From Alligator mississippiensis (lineage: Eukaryota > Chordata > Crocodylia > Alligatoridae), in the NCBI RefSeq assembly GCF_030867095.1, contig NC_081831.1:64990716-65054715 (forward strand): DNA of 64,000 nt, written 5' to 3'. How positions within the stretch are numbered: the first letter of the stretch is position 1; each line of letters opens with the position of its first letter. The translations under genes and the position numbers were made by a program. Under the pieces are notes generated by a model. That model made no database searches and was not told where the DNA came from. It worked only from the letters and a program-made list of their open reading frames with translations. Below, one piece after another: positions 1 to 11,575 of the stretch.

Positions 1-2412
1 AAGCGTAATTCATTTTAAGTGAATTTAGCACTAACAAAAGACACCGGACTGACAGCCCTAGAAACCACACTTCACTCTCCAAGAATAGGGTTCAGCGCCA
101 ACAGCCACAGGGCAAACCCTTCTCCACCCAGTCCTCCCAGCAGGCCTCCGCTCTGGCTCAGGACATCTCCAGAAGGCAGAGATTCCTCATGAGGCTGTGG
201 CCCATTCAGTATTCAGCCTGCCTGGTGAGACACTACTGAGGAGCCCATTCAGTCTTGCTGAGGACATCACCCATATGGAAACCAAACCATCATCAAACGG
301 TAACTGCACCCTGACACTGACCTTCCCCGAACTGAATTCTAAGCAGAGCCCTAGGACTGTAAAGCTCCACATGCCCTCACCCAACCCTTGAGCTGTCCAG
401 CTCGTATCCTCGTCTCCTGAAAAGCCTTATTTGACCCACAGTGAAACCAACCATCGGGCATAATTCTGTTATTTCCAGCTGGGTGGAAATCTCTTTGGTT
501 TTCACTTTTAACAAGCGTGCCACAATCCACCAATGTGAGTTGTCTGCATCCACCCTGCCCTCCACCAGCACATCAAGCCTTCAAAGGCATTTTTGTGCGT
601 TGGCTATTTCCAATTGTTTTGCATGTGTTTCGGATCCAAATGCTCCCCCCTTAGCTTTTTCCTCATCTGAACTGGGTTATTGTCCATCCGTTACAAGAGC
701 CCAGCTGCTTAGAATGGAAAGCAGCGCATAAATCCTGCTCACACAGTCTGCCAGTTCAGTGATAGCCCGGAGCAATGAGCACACTCTATTAACTGTTATC
801 ATCACACACTGGCAGGGAACCAAGGGACTGCAGAAGAATCAAGGGGCGTTTAATTTTCTGATGGGTTCAGTGAAATGCTGGGTGATCCCAATGTTAAGTA
901 AACCTTAACAAGCTCGTTTCCCATGGCCTCATACCTCCCCTTCCTGACTGTAACATACAAAGTTCCTGTCCTGAGAATCTGGACAGGACAGGAACTGGTT
1001 ACGATGAACAAGCTGAAACAATGCGGGACAGATTTGTAGATGGAAAGGCTGGAGAAGCCAATACCTTAATAAGGGCAAAGCTACATCATTAGCATAAGGA
1101 ACAAATGAGCTAGTGATTGTGGCAAAAATTAGCAAAGTGTCTAAGCAGATATGCATGGGAATATTTAAGCAGAAGGAAAGGACATTTATCATAAGCTAAA
1201 AAGTACATTACTGTATATTATTTAACTACATGCCAGCACATTAATTACTTCACAGTCAGGTAACAAGGGCCCTGTGTTCAGCAGCTTACAACCTCAGGGC
1301 CCAATCCTGAGCTCATTCACAACAGTTTATATCAGGCTTCACTACACTATAGCCCATGGATTTACACTGCTGTAAACCTACCAGGAGAGGAGAATCAGTC
1401 CCTGAAGGGACAGTATGGAGGCAAACAAACAGCTCACAAAAAGCAAAATACTGGAAGAGTGGCATTTAGTTTTCTTTAGTTTCATGATTTTTTGGGAGGG
1501 AGTATTTTTTTTTTTTTAAGTAAGTTTTCTGTTGACTGTTTCATCACTTTTTCTTCAGGAAAAGGGAGACTGAGAGCCCAGCATTTACAGGCATCCTGGA
1601 GAAAGTCAGTGGAGCAGGGAGCTTGTAGGCATGTCTTTTGCAGCACAGTCCAGAACTCAGAGGATGCGGCATTAGCAGTAACTCACAGGCCTGTGGTCAT
1701 TCCAATGTAAAAGTTCTTCTTGACGTGTGCACAGCTATGGGTTACCTTCCACGCAAGGTCAGGGACAACAAGGAAATCAGCATTTATTAAATAAAATGAT
1801 GCCATAGAGCTCAAGGGACTGCTGCTGTGCTATGGTGACTCTCACCTTGAGGTCACTGGGTCAAATCCAGCTTAAAATTGGTGATGATCTAACACTCTTC
1901 CACAAGAGTCCTGTGGTGTATGTGAAACAAGTCTAGTCTCAGGTTTTTTTCCCAGTAGAGGCGTCCAGAGAGCTAAAAGCAGCTATAGCTGCTGACAAAA
2001 TCTAGATCCCTTGCTGGCTAGACTCAGTCAAGAATTGAGAGTTTAATAGGCTATCAAAAATGAACTCCTCTTTCACCTCCAAAAGTCACCCTTTTGTTAC
2101 TCCAGGGCACAAGGATTCTTGATTCCACCATTTTTCAATGATCTCCCAAATCTTGGCTGATACAGGCTTGAGTACAAATACATCATTCAAGTGATTTCAA
2201 CCAAGCTTACTGCAAAGCTAGCCATCCGCTATGCTTTGAGAGCAAGAAAGAATTCCAGCAATCAAAAGATCATCTTTTTGCTTTACATTGGTAAGCATGT
2301 TCAAGATGTGCTCCAAGCATCATCATAAAGAAATCTCTTCTGCTTTTGCATGACTTGTACTGCACAGGAGATTAATGGTGGGAGGAAAGAGCTTAGATCT
2401 ACAAATATTCTC

Positions 2413-2414
<2 letters not shown>
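1..2414. other. Non-coding, no gene recognised
   Basis: No exon-like open frame with recognisable protein similarity is present; the open frames here are all under 100 codons and look random. The DNA is ordinary mixed-composition intergenic or intronic sequence. About 1050-1260 is AT-rich with several TAAT motifs and could be a conserved non-coding block, but this cannot be judged without alignment. A weak tRNA-derived SINE head lies near 1830-1880. Confidence 0.6.
1825..1890 (+). repeat. Possible tRNA-derived SINE head
   Basis: A segment resembling an A box (GGTGACTCTCACC) is followed about 20 bases later by a B-box-like GGGTCAAATCC, the layout of a tRNA-derived SINE promoter. Both boxes are degenerate and no tail is visible, so this is a weak call. 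A better copy of what may be the same family lies on the minus strand at about 20716-20800. Confidence 0.3.
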
Positions 2415-2452
<38 letters not shown>

Positions 2453-2483
2453 CGCGCGTGCATGCATGCGTGCGCACGTGTGT
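2415..2483. repeat. (TG)n-(CG)n-(TGCA)n alternating purine-pyrimidine tract
   Basis: About 29 bases of TG repeat pass directly into about 15 bases of CG repeat and then into TGCATGCATGCG-type sequence. Purine-pyrimidine alternation is unbroken over 69 bases. Such tracts are classic Z-DNA formers. The open frames through it (His/Thr- or Cys/Val-rich) are artefacts of the dinucleotide repeat. Confidence 0.95.
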
Positions 2484-4608
2484 TAAACTCCATTTTAAAA
2501 TAATATATTGTTTTGTACATGAAGATATATAATTGGCCCAGCTGAGCTTAAGATTTGTGGAGCCCAAAGTTGCCGGACAGGCAGATTCAGTTACGAGTTA
2601 ATTCTTTCTCTGAAACCAAGCCAAAAGGAGCTGAACAATGAATTATCTCTCCTTGCCATGCAGGGTTGTGAGCTGAGGGAAAAAGCAATTTCCACCAACC
2701 CCACTAATAGGATCCAGCCAGCCTGTGAAGTGGGAGCCTGTGCACAGGTCCAAACAATTTTTACATTGTTTGCAATTAAAGTTGGTCCTGACAGGTACCA
2801 AGTAATCTGAGCTAGCTTGCAACATATGATTCAAATTCTCCCCTCAGCTACACCACTGTTGTCAATGAAGCTAAGCCTCCTGATTTGCATCCCAAGACTT
2901 CCCGTGGGGACACCCATGTTGTTAACAAAATCCAGTTATAGTTTTGCAATGAAGGAAAAACAGCTTACAAACTCAACTGTTAATATGTCAGGGTGAGTAG
3001 CACAACACTACCAGTGAGTACCAGGAATTCTGACCAGGTCAAAAGCCAGAAAACTGCGAAGTTCAAGTGTTTTTGGTCCTTCAGTGTTAAAAGGAAAATA
3101 GTTTCCTATTAATACCAAATGGTCAATTTTTCTGCCAGTTCCAGAGTCATACTTTACAACTCAACCTTTGCGCAAACAGTGCCAACTGTTACATAGTTTT
3201 CAAATGCAAACTGATTTCAGTGGATGCTGCTACACTGCACCACAAAGCTGTTCCTAAATAATTAATACTGTACTTTATTAAGAGCCAAATAGGGCTCTTT
3301 GGTCTGAAAATAGAAAAAAATCCTGGGGTGGGAAACCACCTTGCAGATCTGACAGTGCAAATTGTCAGACTTTTGGATTTTGTGAGAGCTACACGGCTAT
3401 TCTGCTGATTCACTGCGAAGGCCAGAATAGGTGAGTCTCATTACTTTCTACTCAGGCATGTAGACAGTTGAGCCCCTCTCTCTCTCTCAGACATACTGAG
3501 GAGCTGGACAGACTGCAAGGAGAAACACTAAAGAAAGCCCAGCTCAGAAAAAGACATTAGTATCTAGATTTATGTGTGTATAAATATAGTTCTGCCTTAA
3601 AGCTGTGTTACTCAGAATAAAAATAAAAGCAAAGCCCAGAAAAGGAGATGAATTTGGATAACAGCCTCTGCAAATGTGCATTCACACGATGTGTTAAGAG
3701 CAGGGCGAGAAGTCTCCCCAGCCACAACCCTTTGGAAACCTAGCATATCACAGCATATCTGTAGCTTGGTTGCAGTAATAAACCAGGCATGAGCTCCTTA
3801 TGCTAAGTCATACAGCCACATTCCCAGAGCCTCTATCTTGCATTTGTATTAAGCATTAGCACAGCTCTACCTCCTCACTGACTGTGTTGGAAAAGGAAAT
3901 CTTTGGACTCTCTGCAATAAAATATTCACTTGAATATTTGTGTATGTAATAGATTATGTATACAAATGTAGCCAGAAGTCACTACGGTGACTGAAATACC
4001 AGTCCAGACTTGGCTATACATTCTCTAATTCATGGAAAATTAACATAGCTTCACAAAGAGAAGGTTGCTGCCAGGTTTATTTAACCTCGTCTATGCTTTG
4101 TTAATGAGTTCATGTGCGTAGCATTGTGATGATGAGGTAAGACATCAAGCATGTTATCATTAGGCCAAATCCTAACAGCCTTATTAAGCTTTTTCTAGAG
4201 ACTCAAGTCAATGGGAATTTTGCCTGAGTTGGGACTTGGGTCTGAACAAAAGACCTCTAGGATTAGCCATTATTATTTTTTCAGATGTAGTGAAAATGTA
4301 CAATATCAGAGTGGTCACTTAGTATGAAGTTGGTGGGACAGCCCTATGCAATAGGACGTGAAGCACACTTTCACAGGCCATTAGAGGGAAAAGAGAAGTG
4401 CCCTTTAAGACTCGGACAATGGGGAATAGAAATCCTGCCTTGGGTAGAAAGCCTGCCCCCAGAAGAGGGGGGAATAACCCCTGCAGAGGGCAAGGGAAAA
4501 CAGAAGGGCTTGGGAAGTAGCAGTGGAAGGAGCCTTCTTGAGAGAGTGAGAAGGAGGCAGCTCCAAATGGAAGGAGCAGGGACTCTCCATGTAGAAAAGC
4601 TTTATCAT
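2484..4608. other. Non-coding, no gene recognised
   Basis: Two kilobases of AT-rich intergenic or intronic DNA. The 130-codon open frame at 4324-4716 has no recognisable motif and runs into the end of the adjacent transposon-like repeat, so it is not called as a gene. No tRNA, microRNA-like hairpin or obvious repeat was recognised. Confidence 0.55.
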
Positions 4609-5650
4609 CAGGGATCCTGGTTTTCTCTGTTTAAAAGTCACAACTTCTCTAATAAAACACCACAAAGTCTCCAATTCAAAACCCCAAAATCCATGATTAA
4701 AATGAAACACCACTAATATATATAGGTATCAGTTGAGCACAATGTTTTATTGACATATTTACAATTTTAAAGCAAGTTGGAAGCCTACCAGTGCCTCAAT
4801 CATTATAATAAAATTAATTTTAAGTACCTATAAATGTTGGCATTTGATTTTGGATTTTTGATCATGGAAAATCAGAGCTCTCCCTGCTCCCTTTGCTCAC
4901 CAGGACATGGGTCCACCTGCAGCTGTACCCTTCCCCCCCCCGCTTTGTGGCACTGAGCAGCTATGACATGCCAGTGCCCTGCCCCTGCCATTGCCCCTCA
5001 CTCCTCACCCACAGCCCCCTGGACCCTGCTGGTGCCCCTCACCCCCCACCCACAGCCCCCCACCCTCCCCAGCCCTGCCGGAGGGGGCCCCCAGCTGCCA
5101 GGGCTACACGGCCTATGTCTGCAGATCCCTGCCCCACACCCCGCAGCAGCGCCCAAGCCCTGACTGCTGCTTGTTGGAGGCAGCAGCTGCTGCAGCAGAG
5201 TAGAGCATGGAGCCCAGCTCCCTCTTCCCCATGGGCAGCAAGGCCAAAGCAGAGTCCATTGGGGGGGGTAGGGAAGGAGGGCTGCCTGCTTTGGGCTCGG
5301 GCTTCCCGCCCTGCTGCCCTCCCCTGGGTCCTCCGTGGCCCAGTGGACGGGACCCAGCACAACAGGGCAGAGTGGGATCGGGCAGAGAGTCTTGTGCCAG
5401 CCCTAGGAGCTCTGTGCAGACCTGACACAGCAAGCCTTGCCCACCTGGCAGCAGGGGGGCACAACTCTGCGCCACTGTTCCCACTTCTGCCAGGTGGGCA
5501 AGGGATGCCTCGCCTGGGCAGCATGGGGCTTGCAGTGGAGGCACTGAACTTCCCCGCCTTGCTCTGCTGCACCGGGTCCTGAGCCTGCAGAGGGCAGCCT
5601 GCCCCTGCCCCCACCCCGCACACAAATCTGGGGGGTGCATGCATCCCACA
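4609..5650 (+). mobile_element. GC-rich hAT-like DNA transposon, copy A, truncated
   Basis: This copy begins with CAGGGATCCTGGTTTTC, nearly the same as the terminal inverted repeat of copy B at 7914-9392. It continues through the same AT-rich subterminal zone, including a short TATATATAGGTATC stretch, into the same GC-rich core, in the opposite orientation to copy B. Shared blocks include the repeated segment reading CACCCACAGCCCCCTGG and the block GCCCAAGCCCTG. Homology fades near 5650, so about the last 470 bases and the right inverted repeat are missing and no target duplication can be read. An open frame of 229 codons (4893-5582) runs in the same direction as the 415-codon frame of copy B, but no transposase motif is seen. 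Probably a non-autonomous element. Orientation is set by that shared open frame. Confidence 0.75.
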
Positions 5651-7905
5651 CACCCCCTGAATTCACCTGATCGGGGAGGTGAATCCAAGAGTCAGAGGCT
5701 CTCTGGGCACTGTTCAAGAGGGACCAGAGGCTTCCTGAAGACTGGGAAAGATCTGGAAGGGTTTTGAGAAAGCTTTGGAGAGACCCTGAGATACCCCAAT
5801 AAGGATTAGGGGGTGGCAAATCAAGAAGGCTCCTACACAGAGTGCTTCTGAGCTTCTCTGAGTGGCACTCAACTGAGACCCCAAAACAAGAAATGACACA
5901 TGGATAATGAAGTCACTGTATGGTGCCTCCACTTCTATCCCTCCCCCAGTATGTCTAGCCCTGAAAGTTTCTCTAGGTACTTCTGCAAGGGTAAAGTTTC
6001 TGACTCCGGATCAGAAGCCAAGCTTGAGAAAGCCTCAGGCCTAGAGAGGGCTATGCACTATTGTTATATTCCACCACAGAGGCGGCTGCATTTCACAGGG
6101 CCATAGACTGATCCCTGGGCAGTCCACACAATTTTCAAAGTGCATTGGGATTCCTCCAAGATGGAAGGTGATATAAAAATATGTACCTTTATGTTCTCAT
6201 GCCCTATCTTGGAAAACTTCAGCTTTACCAAGGGATTGCCCCCCAGTAGGTGAGACCCCTGCCATTCCCACTGAAATATCAGTGGCCACAGTGTTAGCCA
6301 CTTTCCAAGATTATGTCAATGGGACAAGTTCACCCTGGAAGTTAATGTAGATATATCAAGGATTAATTTGACCCAAGGGGTTGAATAATTCAGACACTTA
6401 TGAGAAACCAACTTGCTCATATCAACTAAGAACTTACCTAAACTTTCACCAAAAACTTCAATTCATATCAAGCCTCACTAGGACTTCCAAAATCCATGCT
6501 GAGACAATCTCACAAGAAAGTATGAACAAGAACCACTAATTTACATCATAGCAGCTGCAACACACCTTTCTTCCTCCCTCCTGCTCTCCTCCAGATCAAT
6601 GCATCATAACCTGTGGCTCCAAGTATCTTCAAAAGGTTTCCCTCAAAGAGTTAAATTTTAAAGGAAATATATTTCCATCACGCATCATTTTCATGGAGGC
6701 CTTTTGCTGCATGCTGATTTGTGAGTGAGCCTTTGTCAGAACACAACCCACTTCCAAGCATCCATCTGGTTTAGATGCTTGTAGTCCTTTCCTTTTGGGT
6801 AGTGCACACACACACTAATACAGGGGCTGTGGCAAACTATAAATGGAGACTATAAAGCAGGATTGTGAGCAGAAAGTCCTAAGCATGAATGTCACAATAC
6901 TGGATCTCAAACTGAATGGTGAGCAGGATTAGGACCCTAATCCAAGAGGGCCACTTTCCTGTGCAAGAGATTTTGTAGTACTGGAGCTGAGGGTAGGGAT
7001 CCCCAATACAAACTAATCACTCAGTCATCCCCCTCTTCTGCTCTGAGCTGCATCTCCACCAGGAAGCCCTGACAACTCTGCTAGCAAAGCTTTTATGGCA
7101 GCAGCCCCATGCTATAGACTAGCCTGAGGAAAAGATGAATTTCTTCCATTTAAAGTATTTAACCCCTTGTGCAGACACATGGTAGCTGGTTGTGGTCTAG
7201 CCTAGAAGGAGCCCTCTAGGAGATGAACTGAGCCCTGACGTTTCATCTCACATAAGCCACCAAAGGCTGCTTAGATAGCAACAGCTTAGTGCCAGCTTTG
7301 GCCGGATTCAAAATTCTCCATGTGCTGTATAGTTCCCCAGGGTTCACACAGTCCCACAATCCAGCTTGCTCTGAAATCCAGCAGGACCAGTGGCCAGCAC
7401 AGGACAGGAAAGCAGGGGGCTGCTGAGAGGGTGCTGAGCATTTAACGAGGTACTTGAGCTGAACAATTTAAAGATGGAAACAAAGAACCATTCTTAGCAT
7501 CTGCAAACTAGCTGTGATCCTGTGCCATTGGCCTGGGCTTCTGTCCTGCTGACACAGGCTGTGAGCACTCCAAGAGAATGAATGAAAAGGAATGCAGGCT
7601 TTATAAAAGGATGACTGCCGATAAAGGCCCACTGGGCTTCATCCAAAACAAATACAAGTCAGTGGAAAGATTCATATTGTCTTCAACAGCCTGCGGATCA
7701 TGGCCATTTGGTAGGACATCATCTTGCCAAAATGGGTCACCCCAAAGCACAGCTTTCCCTTGTTACAAAAACAAGAGAAAGAAAATGCTAGTGAGGCTGG
7801 CACTGGGCAACTCTCATGGCAGAGGGTGGAGCCCAGCCATGTGCCACTTATGTGGAGCCTCCTAGCTTAATGATTTTGCCATGAATAGCAACCCCTGGCC
7901 CACAG
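5651..7905. other. Non-coding spacer between the two inverted elements
   Basis: Ordinary non-coding DNA separates copies A and B of the GC-rich element. None of the short open frames (for example 7578-7865) shows known protein features. A GATCCCTG at 6110-6117 recalls the element end, but its flank does not match the left flank of copy A, so it is not taken as the missing terminus. Confidence 0.55.
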
Positions 7906-9261
7906 CTAATCAGCAGGGATCTGGGTTTTCTATTTCCCGTGGGGAAAACAGAAAATAAATGTGGATTTTCCCTTTTAACCGAGAAAAACATGGACTTTTC
8001 ATTTTAACAGAGAAACGTGGATTTTCCACTTTTGCAAAGAGCTGTCTGCAGGCTGACAGAGTTGCAGCCTGGAAGGGGCTGGGGGGAGTAGGAGACAAGG
8101 CACATGGCCACCAGGCAGCCTGGAGAACAGCTCCTGCAGGTAAGTCTGCAGTGGGGGGCAGGAAGCAGAGCCAGCGGGGTGGGTGGGAGAACTGAGGTCC
8201 CCATAGGGACAGAGGGAAGGATTGAGTTGGGCAGGGCTGGGGCTGCTGTGGGGCTTGGGGCCCAGGGCCATGTGCTGCCAAAGGGCCTGAGCAGGGAGCA
8301 GGACAAAGCTGCAGGCAGTTTTTCTGGGGGACAGGAGGGTAGGGCTGGCTCCCTGCTGCTGTGTGCACTCCTGGGGGTAGGGCATGGGGGGCACATGGTT
8401 CCCAGATCTGTGCAGGGGTGGGCTGCCCAGGACAAGCTTGGGCTCCCTGCCCTGCTGGCTTCCCCCCCCACAGGCTTATGCAGCCCAGTGGGCAGCACCC
8501 GGTGTAGCATGGCAGTGGGGCAGAGAAGCTCCTTGCCACTGCAATCCCTGCGCCGCCCTGGCACCCAGCAGCAGCAGGGGTGGTGGCACAGGTGTGTCCC
8601 TCGCTTCTGCCAGATGGGCAAGGGGCGCTTTGCCAGGGCGGTGCAGAGCTCCCAGCAACAGCAACAAGCTTCCCTGCCCAGCATCGCTCTGCCCTGCCAA
8701 GCCGGGTCCCACCCACTGGGCCACGGAGGCCCCAGAGGGAGAGCAGCAGGACAGGGAGCCTGCAGCAGGCAGCCCACCCCCGCCCCCACTCCCATGGGCC
8801 CCACTCTGTTGCTCCCCAGGGAGTGGAGCCGGGCCCTGTGCTCCGCTCTGTTGCAGCAGTCTCTGTCTCCCGCGGGAGACAGCCAGGGCTTGGGCACTGC
8901 TGCAGGGGCCTGTGGACCTGGGGCCCTGGTCCCATACCCCTGGCAGCTGGGGGCCCCCTCCAGCAGGGCTGGGGAAGTGGGGGGGTCTGTGGGTAGGAAG
9001 TGAGGGGCACCAGCAGGGCCAGGGGGCTGTGGGTAGAGAGTGAGGGGCACCAGCAGGGCTGAGGGGCTGTGACTTGGGAGAGGCCTGGACCTGCATCAAG
9101 GTGAGCAAAGGGAGCATAGGGAGCTCTGATTCTCCATGATAAAAAATCCAAAATCAAATACCAAAATTTATAGGTATTTAGAATTTATTTTATTGTAGTG
9201 ACTGAGGCACTGGCAGGCTTTCAAATTGCTTTAAAATTGTAAAACGTGTTCAGTTGGTACC

Positions 9262-9292
<31 letters not shown>

Positions 9293-9400
9293 GCGTTTCG
9301 TTTTAAACATGGATGTTGGGACTTTTAATCAGAGAAATTGCATTTTTAATCAGAGAATTTAAGATTTTTAAACAGGAAAACCAAGATCCCTGCTAATCAG
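7906..9400 (-). mobile_element. GC-rich hAT-like DNA transposon, copy B, complete with 8-bp target duplication
   Basis: The element proper is 7914-9392 (1479 bp). It starts CAGGGATCTGGGTTTTC and ends GAAAACCAAGATCCCTG, a terminal inverted repeat of about 17 bp with a few mismatches. It is flanked by a perfect 8-bp direct duplication, CTAATCAG, at 7906-7913 and 9393-9400. An 8-bp duplication with CA(G)...(C)TG ends is typical of the hAT superfamily. Inside each end are AT-rich subterminal repeats of the type TTTTAATCAGAGAAA, and the right zone carries (TA)14. The core (about 8050-9110) is very GC-rich with internal repeats around GAGGGGCACCAGCAGGGC. A 415-codon open frame runs on the minus strand, Pro/Gly/Ala/Cys-rich, with no hAT transposase or BED zinc-finger motif. 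High GC also keeps other frames open. I infer a non-autonomous element mobilised in trans. Confidence 0.88.
9262..9289. repeat. (TA)14 microsatellite inside hAT-like copy B
   Basis: Fourteen uninterrupted TA units lie in the right subterminal region of copy B. Copy A has only a short TATATATA at the matching place (about 4719-4726), so the tract expanded after or between insertions. Confidence 0.95.
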
Positions 9401-11045
9401 TTCAGGGTCAGAGGGAACAACTGGTAAACAATGATGAGTTCAGGCATGGGAGAAGCAGCAGCAAGTGAGGTGGGTGACTGCATAGTCTGGGATGGTTCAA
9501 ACAAAAATGTGTTTTTACATCTAGGAAGCTGTACATCTAGGAAAAAGGGAGCAGGCTGCAACTACTGAATAGGGACTGTATTCAGGGCAATGACTGGAAC
9601 ATCAGAATGGACAAGTGGAGTAAGTCATTGCATGTGTTCTCTCTGCTCTCACATAAGGCAGCTGTTCACATATTTCCTCTTCCCCTGCTTAGGATGGAGT
9701 GCTTCAAAGGCAGGTGCTAAAGCCACAGGAAGTGGAAGCATAACTTGGAAAGGAGGAGAAAGTATTATCTTCTCTTTCAGGCCTCATTTGGGAGGTGTAA
9801 GGTCTAGCATTAACCACTGGATTCTCCAGGTCCAGATGGGCACAAACAGTGAAGCTAAATAACCACTGGAACAAGCTACCTACACAGGTGGTTCCTCCTA
9901 TCTCTTGGTGTCTTCCAGTGAATACCAGACATTTTTATGGAAGATATGTTTTAATCAAATATGAATTATTTGGCTCAGTACAGGGGCGACTGTGTAAAAT
10001 CTATGGCCGATCATACACATTTCTCTCTGAAACTACGAATCTATTGTCTCAGGGAACCGCTTTTTCTTTGCAAGCTATACAAAGGCTGACTTTCAGCTTG
10101 CAACAGCTCGGGATTGTTTGAGATGCAGGGATAAGCAGTGGCCAGCCACTAATGCAGGGCTCACTTCTGTATTCAAATCTACCAGTCTCCCTCCAGCAGT
10201 GTGTTCCTTATGCCCATTGCTGGAAGCAGTGGAGTCTCTAGTAGAAAAGCAGCTACACAGTAGAAACCCTTTCTCCAGGAAGGTTCTGTGTATCCATTTT
10301 ATAGGAACCTCACAAAGTTAGATATGCTTCTGCTCATTTAAAAATAAGAGTTTGGCCGGTGTGCTTTTCCTCACATTGAAAAGTAAGCTGGACACTATCC
10401 GTAAGGACTGGAGTAGATTTCCATAAGCATGCACTCAGGTACCAGGAGTAGACAACTGCTAAAGTGATGGATCATCTGCTCTAGTAACCCTTCTCCAATA
10501 GTGACCAGTACCAGATGCTTCACACAATACCACAAAAGGTCAAAAATTCCCATAATATACAAATCATGAACTAATCCCCAAAGGGAAGTCACTTTCTAAT
10601 CCCCATCAAATCAGGTCTATCTTATATGCAGCATTAATATCCCTTGCATGTCATACCATACTAATGAACATAAATGCATTGGTAACACAACAGCCCTGCA
10701 TACATAACTGGCAGCAGAGATCAAACCCTGGAATTTCTGAATCCAAAGCCTTTAGTGTCTACTGTCTGTGTGTGCTAGAAGACCCACTTTCACTAGTTAA
10801 GGGACTATAGGAGTGATGTGACCCAGCCAGTAAAACAGGACAGAGGGCTAAATTGAGTAGGGGTAGATTACACATGATTACACAGATGCACCTCACATTT
10901 GTGCATGCCATTACTGCAAGTTTATCCACAACTTAGCAGCAGCTGTAAGGATTTTGCAGGTAGAATTCTTCCTTATAAACACCAGTCCCATAGTTTTTAA
11001 TAGATTTCTCTGGGTCTGAGAGCAGACCTAACAGCACACCCATTC
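9401..11045. other. Non-coding, with one MIR-like relic
   Basis: No recognisable gene. The short open frames at 9590-10321 and 10395-10592 show no motif and no splice context worth calling. The only repeat recognised is a MIR-like SINE relic at about 10690-10790. Confidence 0.55.
10690..10790 (-). repeat. MIR-like SINE fragment
   Basis: The segment matches the reverse complement of the MIR/CORE-SINE body: a CTGGCAGCAGAGATCAAACCC block followed by CTGAATCCAAAGCC and a T-rich stretch. It resembles the family pattern of 'lacks or has accepted as lost value: gGCAGAGCtgGGAttcgAACCC'. Old and degenerate, so boundaries are approximate. Confidence 0.45.
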
Positions 11046-11575
11046 AGTAAGGCCAGGGGTGGATCCAAGATTTCCCACCTGCACCCCACTACTCCAAGCC
11101 TACTCTCCCCACAACCAGTGCCAGTACTGTGGGAGTCTCTGGGGACTTTTTAAAGAGGGTGAAAATGCTTTTCCTTTCCCCTTCATGCTGAGAGGCATAT
11201 CCCTTCTCTTCCCCTTCCTCTCCCCTAACCTGCTACTCCTGCTTTCTTGCTCCTGGGGGAGGGGGAAATTATACCCACACCTATTGCTGTTTTCTCTATC
11301 CCCAGCTGAGCTCAGCCCCCATGCAGCCTGGCTGGGGTGGACAGAAGCAACTCTGGAGCTTCTCCCACCCCCAGGACAGCGGGGAAAACAGCAGCAGCCA
11401 GCTGGGGCGGGGAGGGGAGGGGGAAAAGAAGGGACATGAGCATGGAGGGGTAGGGGCAGGGCATGTTCACCAGCTTTAGGGACTTAAAAATATACCCCAA
11501 GGCTCCCATGATGAAATCCAAAAAAGGATGCGGTCATGCCACTGCACCGCCTCTGGATCCACCACTGAGTAAGGC
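11046..11575. mobile_element. hAT-like non-autonomous element with perfect 8-bp target duplication
   Basis: The element proper is 11054-11567 (514 bp). The left end reads CAGGGGTGGATCCAAGA and the right end is the inverted CTCTGGATCCACCACTG, giving an imperfect terminal inverted repeat around GTGGATCCA. Perfect 8-bp direct repeats AGTAAGGC flank it at 11046-11053 and 11568-11575. No transposase reading frame is present; the body is pyrimidine-rich on the left and GC-rich on the right. Length, ends and duplication fit a hAT MITE. Confidence 0.88.

Noticed and set aside
6110-6117. GATCCCTG as the missing right end of the truncated GC-rich element
   Set aside because: The following bases GGCAGTCC do not match the left flank TTTATCAT, and no subterminal homology leads into it.
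7910-9157. 415-codon frame as a hAT transposase gene
   Set aside because: No BED finger, no RNase-H-like catalytic signature and no C-terminal dimerisation block; composition is Pro/Cys/Gly-rich. Kept only as a question about an accessory frame.
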